From Brachybacterium squillarum M-6-3 (GTDB lineage Bacteria > Actinomycetota > Actinomycetes > Actinomycetales > Dermabacteraceae), in contig NZ_AGBX01000001.1 in the NCBI RefSeq assembly GCF_000225825.1, positions 1,116,001 to 1,180,000 of the forward strand: DNA of 64,000 nucleotides, read 5' to 3'. The notes under the pieces were generated by a model. The model worked only from the letters and a program-made list of their open reading frames with translations. It ran no database searches and had not been told where the DNA came from. Of the stretch, positions 1 through 9,200 are shown piece by piece. Made by a program: the position numbers and the translations under genes. Positions within the stretch are counted from its first letter, which is position 1. Each line of letters begins with the position of its first letter.

Positions 1-1191
1 GTGCCCACCGTCGGCGACCGCGAGAAGACCTACGTCGCCGAGGCCATCGAGGGCGGCTGGATCGCCCCCGTCGGCCCCGAGATCGGCGTCTTCGAGGCGG
101 CGATCGCCCGCCGCGCCGGGCGTCAGCGCGCCGTGGCCGTCTCCAGCGGCACCGCGGCGCTGCACCTGATGCTGGTCACCGCCGGCATCGGCCCCGGTGA
201 CCGCGTGGCCTGCCCCACCCTCACCTTCGTCGCCTCCATCAACGCGATCACCCAGGCCGGGGCCACCCCGGTGCTGGTGGACTGCGACACCACCGGCAAC
301 CTCGACCCCGAGCTGCTGGCCGAGCTGATGGAGGAGCAGGAGAAGGCCGGCACCCCGATCACCGCGGTGCTGCCGGTGGACCTGTACGGCAAGATCGCCG
401 ACCACGCCCGCATCGCCGCGATCGCCGACCGGCACGGGGCGCAGGTGCTGGTCGACGCCGCCGAGTCGATGGGCTCCGTCCGCGAGGGCCGGCCCGCCGG
501 CTCCCACGGCCGTGCGGCCGCCTTCTCCTTCAACGGCAACAAGATCGTCACCGCCTCCTCCGGCGGGGCGGTCGTCACCGACGACGAGGAGTTCGCGGAC
601 CGGGTGCTCCACCTGTCCACCCAGGCCCGCGAGCCCGTGCCGCACTACCTGCACCGCGAGCCGGGCTACAACTACCGGCTCTCGAACCTGCTGGCCGCCC
701 TCGGGCGCGCGCAGATGGAGCAGCTCGACGGCTTCCTCGCCGCCCGCCGTGCCCATCGGCGCCGCTACCGCGAGCTGTGCGAGCGGGTGCCGGGGCTGCG
801 GATCATGGGCGGGGACGACGCCGGCGACAACTGCTGGCTGACCGTCCTCGAGGTCGATCCGGACCTGCACGTGCACGGCACCAGCGAGGACCACGCCGGG
901 CAGGACCTGGCCGGCGGCTCGCTCTCGGCGACCGTGGAGCGGCTGGGCCGTCTGCTGGCGGTGAAGGGCATCGAGACCCGCCGCCTGTTCACCCCGCTGC
1001 ACACCCAGCCGATCTGCGCCGACCACGACAGGTATCCGCGTCTGGTGCGCGGCGTGGCCCAGCGCATGTTCGAGCACACCCTGGTGGTGCCCAGCTCCCC
1101 TGCCTCGAACCCGCGGCAGGTCCAGGAGGTCTGTCGGCACATCGAGGGGGCGCTGGCCCCGCGCAAGCGCCCCGCGGCGGTGTCCCGATGA
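1..1191 (+). CDS. DegT/DnrJ/EryC1/StrS aminotransferase (5' end possibly cut)
   Basis: PLP-dependent sugar aminotransferase of the DegT/DnrJ/EryC1/StrS family, which converts keto-sugar nucleotides to amino sugars for surface glycans or glycosylated metabolites. The fold is complete from a PTVGDREKTYVAEA start through the SSGTAALH cofactor loop (about residues 48-55) and an FSFNGNK motif in which K181 is the expected PLP lysine. About 396 residues is a normal family length. The reading frame opens with GTG at the first base, and family members usually carry a few more residues before this point, so the true start may lie outside the window. The stop overlaps the next start as ATGA, so it is probably cotranslated with the deacetylase and forms a sugar-modification set with the glycosyltransferase downstream. 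The exact sugar substrate cannot be read from the sequence. Confidence 0.9.
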   Translation: MPTVGDREKTYVAEAIEGGWIAPVGPEIGVFEAAIARRAGRQRAVAVSSGTAALHLMLVTAGIGPGDRVACPTLTFVASINAITQAGATPVLVDCDTTGNLDPELLAELMEEQEKAGTPITAVLPVDLYGKIADHARIAAIADRHGAQVLVDAAESMGSVREGRPAGSHGRAAAFSFNGNKIVTASSGGAVVTDDEEFADRVLHLSTQAREPVPHYLHREPGYNYRLSNLLAALGRAQMEQLDGFLAARRAHRRRYRELCERVPGLRIMGGDDAGDNCWLTVLEVDPDLHVHGTSEDHAGQDLAGGSLSATVERLGRLLAVKGIETRRLFTPLHTQPICADHDRYPRLVRGVAQRMFEHTLVVPSSPASNPRQVQEVCRHIEGALAPRKRPAAVSR

Positions 1192-1892
1192 GCCGCCGCG
1201 CCCTGGTCGTCGCCCCGCACCCGGACGACGAGGTGCTGGGTGCCGGCGCCACCATCGCCCGCCTCGCCGACGCCGGCTGGGAGGTCACCGTCGTGGCGGC
1301 CTGCGCCGACCTGCCGCCGCTGTACCCATCGGAGATCGCCCCGCAGGTGGAGGCCGAGGCCCGCGCCGCGCACGCCGTGCTCGGGGTGGCGGACTCCCGC
1401 TTCCTGGACCTGCCCTCGGTGGAGGTCTCCCGCGGCTCGGTGGCGGCGCTGAACGGCCCCCTGCAGCGGGTGATGGACGAGCTGGAGCCGCAGCTCGCCC
1501 TGATCCCCTTCCCGGACCGGCACGTCGACCACCGGGTCGTCTTCGACGCCTCGATGGTGGTCACCCGCCCCATCGGCTCCGGGGCAGCGCTGCAGATGGT
1601 GGCGATGTACGAGACGGTCTCGGAGACCTTCTGGAACGCGCCGGGGGCGGAGCCCGCCTTCGTGCCGAGCTGGACGGTCGACGCCACCGACACTCTCGAG
1701 CGCAAGGTCGAGGCCTTCGGCTGCTTCGCCAGTCAGCTGCAGGCCGATCCCGGCGCCCGATCCCTGCACGCCCTGCGGGCGCTCGCCGGGTTCCGGGGCT
1801 CCCAGGTGGGCCTGGCCCACGCCGAGTCCTTCCAGATCGTCCGGGCCACCGGCCTGGAGGGCCTGCTGAGCAGGGGAGGGATCGGGACCTGA
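1188..1892 (+). CDS. PIG-L/LmbE family deacetylase
   Basis: Zinc-dependent N-deacetylase of the PIG-L (LmbE) family, 234 residues. The signature PHPDDE lies at residues 10-15 and a second metal/catalytic segment DRHVDHR lies near the middle. Known members remove acetyl groups from N-acetylglucosamine-type sugars (mycothiol, GPI, glycopeptide and surface-glycan pathways). The ATG at 1188 overlaps the stop of the aminotransferase, and the longer upstream open frame is only a shadow of that gene. Between an aminotransferase and a glycosyltransferase, a role in tailoring an amino sugar of a surface glycan is more likely than a mycothiol role, but this is inference. Confidence 0.9.
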   Translation: MSRRALVVAPHPDDEVLGAGATIARLADAGWEVTVVAACADLPPLYPSEIAPQVEAEARAAHAVLGVADSRFLDLPSVEVSRGSVAALNGPLQRVMDELEPQLALIPFPDRHVDHRVVFDASMVVTRPIGSGAALQMVAMYETVSETFWNAPGAEPAFVPSWTVDATDTLERKVEAFGCFASQLQADPGARSLHALRALAGFRGSQVGLAHAESFQIVRATGLEGLLSRGGIGT

Positions 1893-1980
1893 TGAGTGCG
1901 CGCAGTATCCGGCCCGGGAGGGCGGCCGGCACGAAGCCCTCCCTCCGGCCGGATCGGCGCGGCGAACGACGGGCGAGGAC

Positions 1981-2988
1981 ATGAGCACGATCCCCCGGGT
2001 GAGCGTGATCGTTCCCTGCTACGAGAACGGCACCGCCCTGACCAGGGCGCTCGGCTCCCTCCTCGCCCAGACCGTGGAAGACATCGAGATCATCGTGATC
2101 GACGACGGATCCGTGCACGACCCCGTGCACGACGTCCCCGTCGATCCACGAATCGTGGTGGAGCGGTTCCCCGTCTCTCGGGGCCACGCCACCGTGACCA
2201 ACCACGGGATCACCCTGGCCAGAGCGCCCTGGGTGACCTTCGTGGACGCTGACGACGTCGTGGAGGCACGCTATGTGGAGCAGATGCTCGAGGCGGGAAC
2301 CGGTGCTGGTGCCGATCTCGTGCTCACGCCGATCCTTGCGGTACGGGAGGGCCAGGAGCTGGGTCCATTACGGTTCCCTGCGCAGGAGGGGCTGAGCGGA
2401 CCCCGGGAGACCTTCCTGCAGTGGGCGAGGGGCACGCTGGCGCTCGGCCAGCACGTGCTGCTGCGCGATCCGCTGCCGGAGGCCGAGCCCGGCTTCCCCT
2501 TCAGCGGCCAGGTGCTACCGCTGCGGCACCTGGTGCGCTCCCGGGTGGTGGTGAGCGTGCGCGAACCCCTGTACCGGGCCACGGTGCCCGGCCCCGCCAC
2601 CCCCGACACCCTGCGGCCCACGGTCTGGGAGCTGACCCAGATGCCGCGGATCCTGTCCGGCACCGTCACCGCCCTGTTCGAGCCCGAGCAGGCGCGGGCG
2701 GTGCAGCAGGAGGTCGAGGCGCACGTGGTCACGCAGATGCTGCACCGGGCGGCCGCGGAGCCCCGGGACACCGTGCTGCGACGCGAGGTGTACGCCTGGT
2801 GCCGGGAACGGATGAGCCTGGGGGGCGTGGCGATGCTGCTGCGGCACGGCCAGACGGCGACCGCCGCCTCCTGGGGCCTCGCGCTGTTCAGCCGGCACCT
2901 GCACTCCGTGGCCTACCGCATCCACGACCACCGCAAGGAGGAGCGGGCCGCCCGCCTGCGAGGACGCCTCACCGCCCGGCCCGTCTGA
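1981..2988 (+). CDS. Family 2 glycosyltransferase
   Basis: GT-A fold inverting glycosyltransferase, 335 residues. The N-terminus VSVIVPCYENG, the IDDGS segment and the DADD metal-binding DxD-type motif are the classic GT2 nucleotide-sugar binding features. The C-terminal half has no recognisable domain and no membrane segment, so the enzyme is probably cytosolic or peripheral. It follows the PIG-L gene by 88 bases and likely belongs to the same unit. The gene contains a TTA leucine codon (in the context CCA TTA CGG near 2368), rare in this G+C-rich window. Donor and acceptor sugars are unknown. Confidence 0.86.
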   Translation: MSTIPRVSVIVPCYENGTALTRALGSLLAQTVEDIEIIVIDDGSVHDPVHDVPVDPRIVVERFPVSRGHATVTNHGITLARAPWVTFVDADDVVEARYVEQMLEAGTGAGADLVLTPILAVREGQELGPLRFPAQEGLSGPRETFLQWARGTLALGQHVLLRDPLPEAEPGFPFSGQVLPLRHLVRSRVVVSVREPLYRATVPGPATPDTLRPTVWELTQMPRILSGTVTALFEPEQARAVQQEVEAHVVTQMLHRAAAEPRDTVLRREVYAWCRERMSLGGVAMLLRHGQTATAASWGLALFSRHLHSVAYRIHDHRKEERAARLRGRLTARPV

Positions 2989-3034
2989 GGGCCCCCGAGG
3001 GCGACGCGCGGACGGACCGCGCGCGACCTTGCGG

Positions 3035-3066
3035 TTGACGCCACGTCAGGCGCCATCCTGGACCGT
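3035..3066 (+). promoter_or_regulatory. Possible MerR-type promoter before the broken regulator
   Basis: TTGACG at 3035-3040 is followed 20 bases later by GACCGT at 3061-3066. An overlong spacer with an imperfect dyad (GCC-ACGTCA-GGC) is the usual layout of promoters autoregulated by MerR/TipA proteins. The fit is by eye and the -10 is weak. Confidence 0.35.
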
Positions 3067-3141
3067 GCCCGGCACGACACGAGACCAGGAGACCCGATGG
3101 CACCCGGAGACGACCCCACGGGTCCCCAACGGGAATGGTCG

Positions 3142-3815
3142 ATGCCGGAATGGTCGATCCGGCAGCTCACCGCCGCGACCGGGACCACCAGCCGCACCCT
3201 GCGCCTGCAGCGCATCCTGCTGCTGCGGGAGCTCGGGATGGCGCAGGCGGAGATCCGGGAGGTGCTGGACGCCGAGCCCGCAGACCATGCCCGGCCCTGC
3301 GTGCCCACCTGCGCCGTCTCGAGGACGAGCGGGAGCGCCTGGCGCGGATGAGCCGGGCGGTCCGGGCGACCATCGACCGCCTCGAGCACCAGGAGGACAT
3401 CATGACGTCGGCGATCTTCGACGGATTCGACCACACCGCCCACCGCGAGGAGACGGCCCGACGCTGGGGGAAGCAGGCCGAGCAGGCCTCCACCGCCTGG
3501 TGGGAGCGCCTCGACGAGCCCGACCGACGCCGCTTCCGGAGCGAGCTGCCCGCCATCGTGGCGGCGGTCGACGCCGCCACCGCGCAGGGCCGGCCCGCGG
3601 ACTCCCCGGAGGTGTTGGAGGCGATCGCTCGTCTCCATCGCTGGGTCGCCGAGGCCTGGGGAGGCACCGCGCCCGGGGCCGAGGCCTTCCGCGGGCTCGG
3701 CGAGGTGTACGTCGCCGATCCCCGCTTCCGCGCCTCCTTCCGGTACGAGGGCCGGGACCTCGCCCCCGTGGTGCGGGAGGGGATGGAGGTCTATGCGCAG
3801 GAGCGGCTGACCTGA
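3142..3815 (+). pseudogene. Broken MerR/TipA-type regulator
   Basis: Remnant of a MerR-family regulator with a C-terminal TipAS-like (antibiotic-binding) domain. The start of the helix-turn-helix is read in one frame from about 3142 (MPEWSIRQLTAATGTTSRTLR). It jumps directly to LQRILLLRELG, skipping the second helix and wing (about 28 residues) that always separates these blocks in the family. At about 3285-3305 the frame is lost: the dimerisation helix (RAHLRRLEDERERLARM) and the whole TipAS part (about 3290-3815, with HREETARRWG, WWERLDEPDRRRF and ASFRYEGRDLAPVVREGM) continue in another frame. An in-frame deletion plus a frameshift make a working DNA-binding regulator unlikely. The TipAS half could still be made from an internal start such as the ATG at 3350 or 3402. 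Confidence 0.85.
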
Positions 3816-3913
3816 TCCCGTCTGCTCCCCTGTGGCGGGTCGGACGTGACCCCGCTCGCCCCGCGGGTCCGCGCATTTGATGGGCTCGGGCGGCGCCGCG
3901 TAGGATGTTCGGC

Positions 3914-4001
3914 GGTAGCGTGTCCGAGCGGCCGAAGGTGCATCACTCGAAATGATGTGTACGGTAACCCCGTACCGCGGGTTCAAATCCCGCCGCTACC
4001 G
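3914..4001 (+). tRNA. tRNA-Ser (anticodon CGA)
   Basis: The acceptor arms GGTAGCG (3914-3920) and CGCTACC (3994-4000) pair perfectly. The anticodon stem CATCA/TGATG encloses the loop CTCGAAA, with anticodon CGA at 3948-3950. The T-arm GCGGG-TTCAAAT-CCCGC is perfect, and the long variable arm (around TACGG...CCGTA) is typical of serine tRNA. The discriminator is G4001 and CCA is not encoded. It reads UCG codons. Confidence 0.96.
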
Positions 4002-4030
4002 CTCCTGACCTGGGGTTCCACCCCCGGATC

Positions 4031-4066
4031 GACGAAGGGCCCCGGCGAACGCCGGGGCCCTTCGTC
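4031..4066. terminator. Strong bidirectional hairpin between tRNA-Ser and ptsH
   Basis: A perfect 16-bp stem (4031-4046 with 4051-4066) has a GAAC loop. It lies between the plus-strand tRNA gene and the 3' end of minus-strand ptsH, so it can end both transcripts. There is no T-run, as is usual in such genomes. Confidence 0.8.
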
Positions 4067-4087
4067 GTGCCTGCTGCGGCGCGCGGC

Positions 4088-4363
4088 TCAGAGGTCCTCG
4101 TCGAGATTCTTCTCCAGCAGCGCCGCGAGCTCGTCGACGGCCGCCTCGGCGCCCTCACCCTCGGCCCGCAGGATCACCTCGTCGTCATGGTCCGCGCCGA
4201 GGGTGAGCAGCATGAGGATGCTCTTGGCGGGCACCGGCGCCCCCGCGCCGGGCTTCTCGATGCTCACCGCGATCGGCAGCTCGGAGGCAGCCTGGGAGAA
4301 CACCGCGGCCGGGCGCGCGTGCAGCCCGCTGGTGCTCGCGATGCGCACTGTTCGTTCCGCCAT
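4088..4363 (-). CDS. ptsH: Phosphocarrier protein HPr
   Basis: HPr of the phosphoenolpyruvate:sugar phosphotransferase system, 91 residues, the normal length. The active-site segment TSGLHARPA places the phosphorylated histidine at H15. The second family signature PAKSILMLLTLG carries S48, equivalent to the regulatory serine (Ser46) of Gram-positive HPr, so HPr kinase-type regulation is conceivable. The start ATG at 4363 is preceded on its strand by GAGGAAAGG, a good ribosome site. It accepts phosphate from enzyme I and passes it to EIIA proteins; an orphan EIIA lies at 60.4 kb in this window. Confidence 0.95.
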   Translation of the reverse strand: MAERTVRIASTSGLHARPAAVFSQAASELPIAVSIEKPGAGAPVPAKSILMLLTLGADHDDEVILRAEGEGAEAAVDELAALLEKNLDEDL

Positions 4364-4479
4364 CCGCCATGCCTTTCCTCGGTGGGACCCCCCAGCGTAG
4401 CCGGGGTGTCCGGGGACCGGAACGCCAGGTGTCCCGCGCGGGACGAAACGGACCAAGCGGTCGCCGGGATCGGGCGGTA

Positions 4480-5838
4480 TCAGCTGGCGCGGAGCGTCCG
4501 CAGCAGCACCCGGGCGCCGAAGCGCACCGCGTCCACCGGCACCCGCTCGTCGACCCCGTGGAACAGCGGCGCGAAGTCGAGGTCCGTCGGCAGCTGCAGC
4601 GGCACGAAGCCGTAGCCGGTGATGCCGAGCTGGGAGAGCGGCTTGTTGTCGGTGCCGGCGCTCAGGCAGTAGGGGAGGACGTGGGCGCCCGGGTCCTCCG
4701 CCTCGATCGCCTCCCGCATCGCCTCGACCAGGGGACCGGTGCGGGGGGCGTCGGTGGAGACGCCGTGGTGCTCGATGATCACCTCGACGTGCTCCCCGGT
4801 GAGCTCGTCCAGCAGCGCCAGCAGCTCTTCGTCGTGGCCGGGCAGGAAGCGGCAGTCGATGCCGGCCTCCGCCACCTGCGGGATCACGTTCACCTTGTAG
4901 CCGGCCTCGAGCATGGTGAGGTTCGCCGAGTCCCGCAGGGTGCCCGCGACGAACTGCCGGGCCCCGCCCAGCAGCGGCAGGAAGGAGGCGAGGTCGTCCT
5001 CGTCCCAGCCGGTGCCGGTGATCTCGGTGACCCCGTCGAACAGGGCACGGACGCTCGCCACGATCTCCTGCGGGAACTCGTGGGCGTCGATCGCGGCGAT
5101 CGCACGGGCCAGGCGCACGATCGCGTTCTCGTCGTTGGGCACCGAGCCATGCCCGGCCCGGCCGGTGGCCCGGAGCTTCCCCCAGGCCAGGCCCTTCTCG
5201 GCGGTCTGCAGCAGGTAGGCGCGGACGTCCTGGCCGCTGGCGGCCTCGGGCAGGGTGATCGAGTAGCCGCCGACCTCGCTGATCGCCTCGGTGTAGCCGG
5301 CGAACAGCTCCGGGTGGTGCTCCGCGAGCCATTTCGCACCCCAGACGGAGGCGTTCTCCTCGTCGGCGAAGAAGGCCACCAGCAGGTTCCGCGGCGGCCG
5401 CTGCCCGTTGCGGGCCAGGTGCCGCACCAGCGCCAGCATCATCCCCACCATGTCCTTCATGTCCACGGCGCCGCGACCGTAGATCATGCCGTCGCGGATC
5501 TCCCCGCCGAAGGGGTCCACCGACCAGTCCTCGGCGCGGGCCGGCACCACGTCCAGGTGGCCGTGCAGGATCAGCCCGCCGCGCTCCCGGTCCTCCCCGG
5601 GCAGGGTGACCAGCACGCTGACGCGGCCCGGGCCGGACTCATGGGTGCTCGGCGCCAGGCCCACCTCCTCGAGCCGCGCCACCACGTAGGCGGCGGCCTC
5701 CGCCTCGCCCTTCCCCCAGGTGGCCGGGTCGTTCCCCCCGAAGTTCGTGGTGTCGATGCGGATCAGCTCGCGGGTGAAGCGCACCGCCTCGTCCTGCAGC
5801 AGGGCCAGCTCTTCGGCGCTGGGCTCGGCGATCGGCAC
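4480..5838 (-). CDS. M20 family metallopeptidase (dipeptidase/ArgE-like)
   Basis: Zinc peptidase of the M20/ArgE/DapE/CPG2 family, 452 residues from the GTG at 5838. Metal-binding segments are clear: HGHLDVVPA, then GRGAVDMKD, then FFADEE with the catalytic acid, and a C-terminal SAGTDNKPL/FHGVDE region. The inserted dimerisation domain starts around GLAWGKLRATGRAGHGS. The open frame continues about 50 residues upstream, but that stretch is low-complexity and the GTG at 5838 has GGGAGG just ahead of it, so I prefer this start. Family members hydrolyse acylated amino acids or dipeptides in the cytosol. Substrate is not identifiable. Confidence 0.92.
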   Translation of the reverse strand: MPIAEPSAEELALLQDEAVRFTRELIRIDTTNFGGNDPATWGKGEAEAAAYVVARLEEVGLAPSTHESGPGRVSVLVTLPGEDRERGGLILHGHLDVVPARAEDWSVDPFGGEIRDGMIYGRGAVDMKDMVGMMLALVRHLARNGQRPPRNLLVAFFADEENASVWGAKWLAEHHPELFAGYTEAISEVGGYSITLPEAASGQDVRAYLLQTAEKGLAWGKLRATGRAGHGSVPNDENAIVRLARAIAAIDAHEFPQEIVASVRALFDGVTEITGTGWDEDDLASFLPLLGGARQFVAGTLRDSANLTMLEAGYKVNVIPQVAEAGIDCRFLPGHDEELLALLDELTGEHVEVIIEHHGVSTDAPRTGPLVEAMREAIEAEDPGAHVLPYCLSAGTDNKPLSQLGITGYGFVPLQLPTDLDFAPLFHGVDERVPVDAVRFGARVLLRTLRAS

Positions 5839-6017
5839 GGGGGACCTCCCGGGGTCGGGGACGACGCGGACGGCCCCCACGGTACGCGGGGGTGACCCCC
5901 GGGAGGGGCGGGTGGTCACCCCCGTAGCCCCTCCGGACCGCCACATCAATGATCGGAACAAAGATCGATGACCCTTCAGAAATCCATTCTTCAATCAGGA
6001 AAGGTGGGGGTGGTCGC

Positions 6018-6057
6018 TTGACACCGGTACCCGTCATCGCAATACTCTGAGCAGTAT
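6018..6057 (+). promoter_or_regulatory. Promoter with overlapping dyad, NRPS-PKS operon
   Basis: TTGACA at 6018-6023 is a perfect -35 box. After a 17-base spacer, AATACT at 6041-6046 matches the -10 consensus at four of six positions. An inverted repeat ATACT-ctgagc-AGTAT (6042-6057) overlaps the -10 and the expected start point near 6053, the position expected for a repressor operator. A start there gives a leader of about 210 bases. Confidence 0.62.
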
Positions 6058-6115
6058 CACCGATTTCTCCTGCGCACCATTAGTGCCCCGACCGGAAGTA
6101 GGTAGTCCCTGGCGT

Positions 6116-6141
6116 CGAGACGTCCGAACGGCAACGTCTCG
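6116..6141 (+). promoter_or_regulatory. 8-bp dyad in the operon leader
   Basis: Perfect inverted repeat CGAGACGT (6116-6123) and ACGTCTCG (6134-6141) with a 10-base spacer. In the transcript it would form a hairpin; in DNA it could be an operator. Its role is unknown. Confidence 0.5.
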
Positions 6142-6176
6142 CGCCGCCTCCGGGTCCCACGAAAAGCGTCCCCACC

Positions 6177-6245
6177 ATGGATATTGTGAATATCCCGGGT
6201 GTCGTCTGCGGTGGTTCCCCGATCCTCAGTCGGTTCTCGCAGTAG
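6177..6245 (+). CDS. Possible 22-codon leader ORF (speculative)
   Basis: ATG at 6177 opens a 22-codon frame beginning MDIVNIPGVV and ending with TAG at 6243-6245. That stop lies 17 bases before the preferred GTG start of the synthase. The frame spans the palindrome at 6179-6195. No good ribosome site precedes it (GAAAAG at a poor distance), and codon use is only mildly biased to G/C at third positions. It could be a leader peptide coupling to the synthase, or chance. Confidence 0.2.
   Translation: MDIVNIPGVVCGGSPILSRFSQ
6179..6195 (+). promoter_or_regulatory. 17-bp palindrome GGATATT-gtg-AATATCC
   Basis: Perfect 7-bp arms around a 3-base centre, A+T-rich in a region that is otherwise about 70% G+C. 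It lies 68 bases before the preferred start of the synthase and downstream of the promoter. It looks like a regulator-binding site acting as a roadblock, or a leader element. No regulator gene lies inside the operon. Confidence 0.5.
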
Positions 6246-6262
6246 GTGCAGGTGTGGTTGTG

Positions 6263-9200
6263 GTGGCTTCCGTCTTACCCTTGACGATTTCTCAGTCCGG
6301 CATGTACTTCGAATGTCTGACGAGGGGTGGTCCCGATTATCACGTGGTGCTTTCGGCGCGGACGGAATCCTTGGATCCCGGGCGGCTCCGGGCCGCGCTG
6401 GCGCGGATCGTCCGGGAGCAGCCGGCCCTCCGGAGCTCGGTCCATGAGGCCGAGGGCGGCCCGGAGTTCCATGTGCACGAGGACGTCGAGATCCCCATCC
6501 GTTCCTTCCGGGGCCTCGACCCGTCGGAACGCGAGGCGGCCTTCCGGGAGGCAGAGGATGCCTCGTTCCTCATGGACCGCCCTCCCCTGATGCGGGTGCT
6601 CCATCTGATGGGGGAGGCGCAGGGCGACCTCCTCGTCCTGGTCTGCCATCATCTCGTGGTCGACGGCACCTCCATCGCACTCCTGCTCGCGCGCCTCCTC
6701 GAGCTCGCCGCCGACCCCGACGGGGACCCCGCGGAGGAGGGATCGGACGGCCCCACGGCGGACGGCGCCGACGAGGACGCCGGGTGGGCCGCCTACCAGC
6801 ACCTCCGAGCACCCTCCACGGTCTCCCCGGCCGCTGCGCGTGATGCCTGGCGCGAGGAGCTTCCCGGCATGGTCCCGCCGGAGCTGTCCCACGTGCTGCG
6901 CCCGCCGCGTCCGGGCGCCCCTGCCGCCCAGCTGCGACGGGCCGTCCCCGACGCTCTGCGCGAGCAGCTCGGGGAGACCGCCCGGCGGATCGAGGCCTCC
7001 GAGTTCGCCCTTCAATGCACCGCCGTCGGCATCGTCCTCGGGCGCATGGCCGATCAGCAGGACCTCACCGTCTCCACGGTCCTCTCGGACCGTCCCGAGA
7101 AGGAGATGTCCGCCAGCATCGGCTGCTTCGTGGCCCTGGCCCCGGTCCGGTTCCGTCTCGACCCCTCGCGCGAGATCATTCCGCTGATCCGCGAGATCGG
7201 GGGCGGCATCTTCCGGGACGTGCTGCGCGCCGAGTCACCCTTCGCTGCGGCGATGCTCGGCGATCCCGTGCTCCAGGGGATCAGCGGAATCACGATCATC
7301 CAGGATCATGACGAGCAGGTCCCGCCCGGTCTGGTGGGCCTGGACACGACGCGGGCGGCGCCTTTCCCTGGCACGCTCTCGATCGTGTTCCGGACGCTCG
7401 GGGCGAGCTGCGAGATCGTCGTGCAGCACCACGAGGGCAGCGCCGATCCCGCATCGCTGGAGATCTTCCTGGACCGCCTGCTGTCGGTGCTCGAGCAGCT
7501 GGCCGGGCAGGAGGCGACCACCCTGGCAGAGATCGACACCGCCGGAACGGGGCCCGTCATCGGGTCCGCCGGCGACCGGGTCCCCTGGGAGCCTCGCCAC
7601 CTGGGCACCTGGTTCCTGGAGCGCACCCTCCGTGCCGGACAGGAGGTGGTCTGGGAGGACCGGGATCATGCGGTCTCGGGCGCCTGGGCGCACGACGCAG
7701 CGGTCGCCGTGCAGCAGGCGGTGCTCGCGGCCCCCGAGCAGGAGCGGACACCGGTGGCGATCCACCTCCCGCGCGGACTGCCGTACGCCGCCGCGGTCTT
7801 CGGGGTGCTCCTGAGCGATGCCCCTTACGTCCCGCTGGCCGTCACCGACCCGCCGGCCCGTACCCTCGAGCTGCTGCGGGAGTGCGGCGCCGGCATCCTG
7901 ATCACCGACCGCGGACGGGTGCCGGACCTCCCCGCGGGGATCACCCGCGTGGACTGGCAGGACCTGCCCGTCGGCCTCGAGGAGGATCCCCGACGCGAGG
8001 ACCCCCGCCTCGAGGCGGGGGTGGGCGGCGGCTCGCCCGAGGACGTCGCTTACATCGAGTTCACCTCCGGCACCTCGGGCGCCCCCAAGGGCGTGGTCAT
8101 CACCCACCGTTCCGTCTGCAATCTGGCGCTCGACCTGGAGCGCCGCTTCCCGCTGGCTGAGCAGGATGTGTACCTCCTGCGCACCGCGATCTCCTTCGAC
8201 ATCATCGGGACCGAACTCTTCGGGTGGCTCGCCGGGCGGGGCAGACTGGCGGTCCTCGCCGAGGGGGAGCAGGCCGATCCGCTCGCGGTGCTCGACGCCG
8301 TCCACCGGCATCGGGTGACGCACCTGAACACCTCGCCCTCGCTGCTCGCGGGCCTGGTGCGCGCGGCCGGGACGGACGAACGTCGCGCTCAGCTGCGTGG
8401 GCTGCGGTACCTCTTCAGCGGCGGGGAAGCGCTGCCGAGCTCCCTCGGAGCCGAGACCCGACGACTGCTGCCCGACGTCGGACTGTGGAACATGTACGGA
8501 CCCACCGAGGCCACCATGTGGTGCAGCACGGGCCCCGTCGACGCCGCGGAGACGGCGAAGATCGCCCCGGTGGGCACGCCGCTGAACGACTACCGGCTCC
8601 TCGTCCTGGACGCCGGGGACCGCGCCTGCGGGGTCGAGGAGGCCGGACAGATCTGCGTGGCCGGACCCGGCCTCGCCGTGGGCTATCTCGACCGGCCCGA
8701 CCTCACCGCGGAGCGCTTCACCGACGGTCCCCGGGAGTCCGGCCCCGGAACAGAGGACGTCGCCCGGATCTACCGCACCGGCGACCGCGGACATCTCCGC
8801 CCGGACGGCCAGTTCCAGTTCCACCGGAGGATGGATCAGCAGGTCCAGGTCGGGGGCATCCGGGTCGAGCTGGAGGAGGTGGAGGCCGCTCTGCGCGCGG
8901 TGCCCGGCGTCCAGGACGCGGCCGCCGCCCTGGACGCGCGGGGCACCGCCGGGATCCTCGGTGTCCTGGTCACCGAGCCGGGGATCGATCCCCATGCAGT
9001 CCGCGCGGCCGTGGCGGAGCAGCTCCCTCCCGCCGCCGTGCCATCCCGGCTGGTCTCCGTGCCCGAGGTGCCGCTGTCCGCCGCCGGCAAGACCGATCGG
9101 ACACAGGTCCTGGCACTCGTGTCCGCGGCCCCCGGGCCGGCGGCGCGCGAGGAGCGTCCGGGGGGCCGGGACCGCTCCGCCCGTGTCCGGCAGTGCTGGG

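Larger units (their letters stand above)
5839..6262 (+). other. Divergent intergenic region / long leader of the NRPS-PKS operon
   Basis: This 424-base gap separates the minus-strand peptidase from the giant synthase and is visibly richer in A+T than its surroundings between about 5940 and 6060. It holds a sigma70-like promoter, three dyad elements and a possible 22-codon small frame, each listed separately. The open frame of the synthase runs back to 6083, but the encoded stretch before 6254 matches nothing of a condensation domain and its third codon positions are not G/C-biased, so I read it as untranslated leader. Confidence 0.6.

Noticed and set aside
6083-6262. Upstream extension of the synthase frame to ATG 6083
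   Set aside because: The encoded stretch has no condensation-domain similarity and spans the leader dyads; the C1 motif LPLT begins just after GTG 6263.
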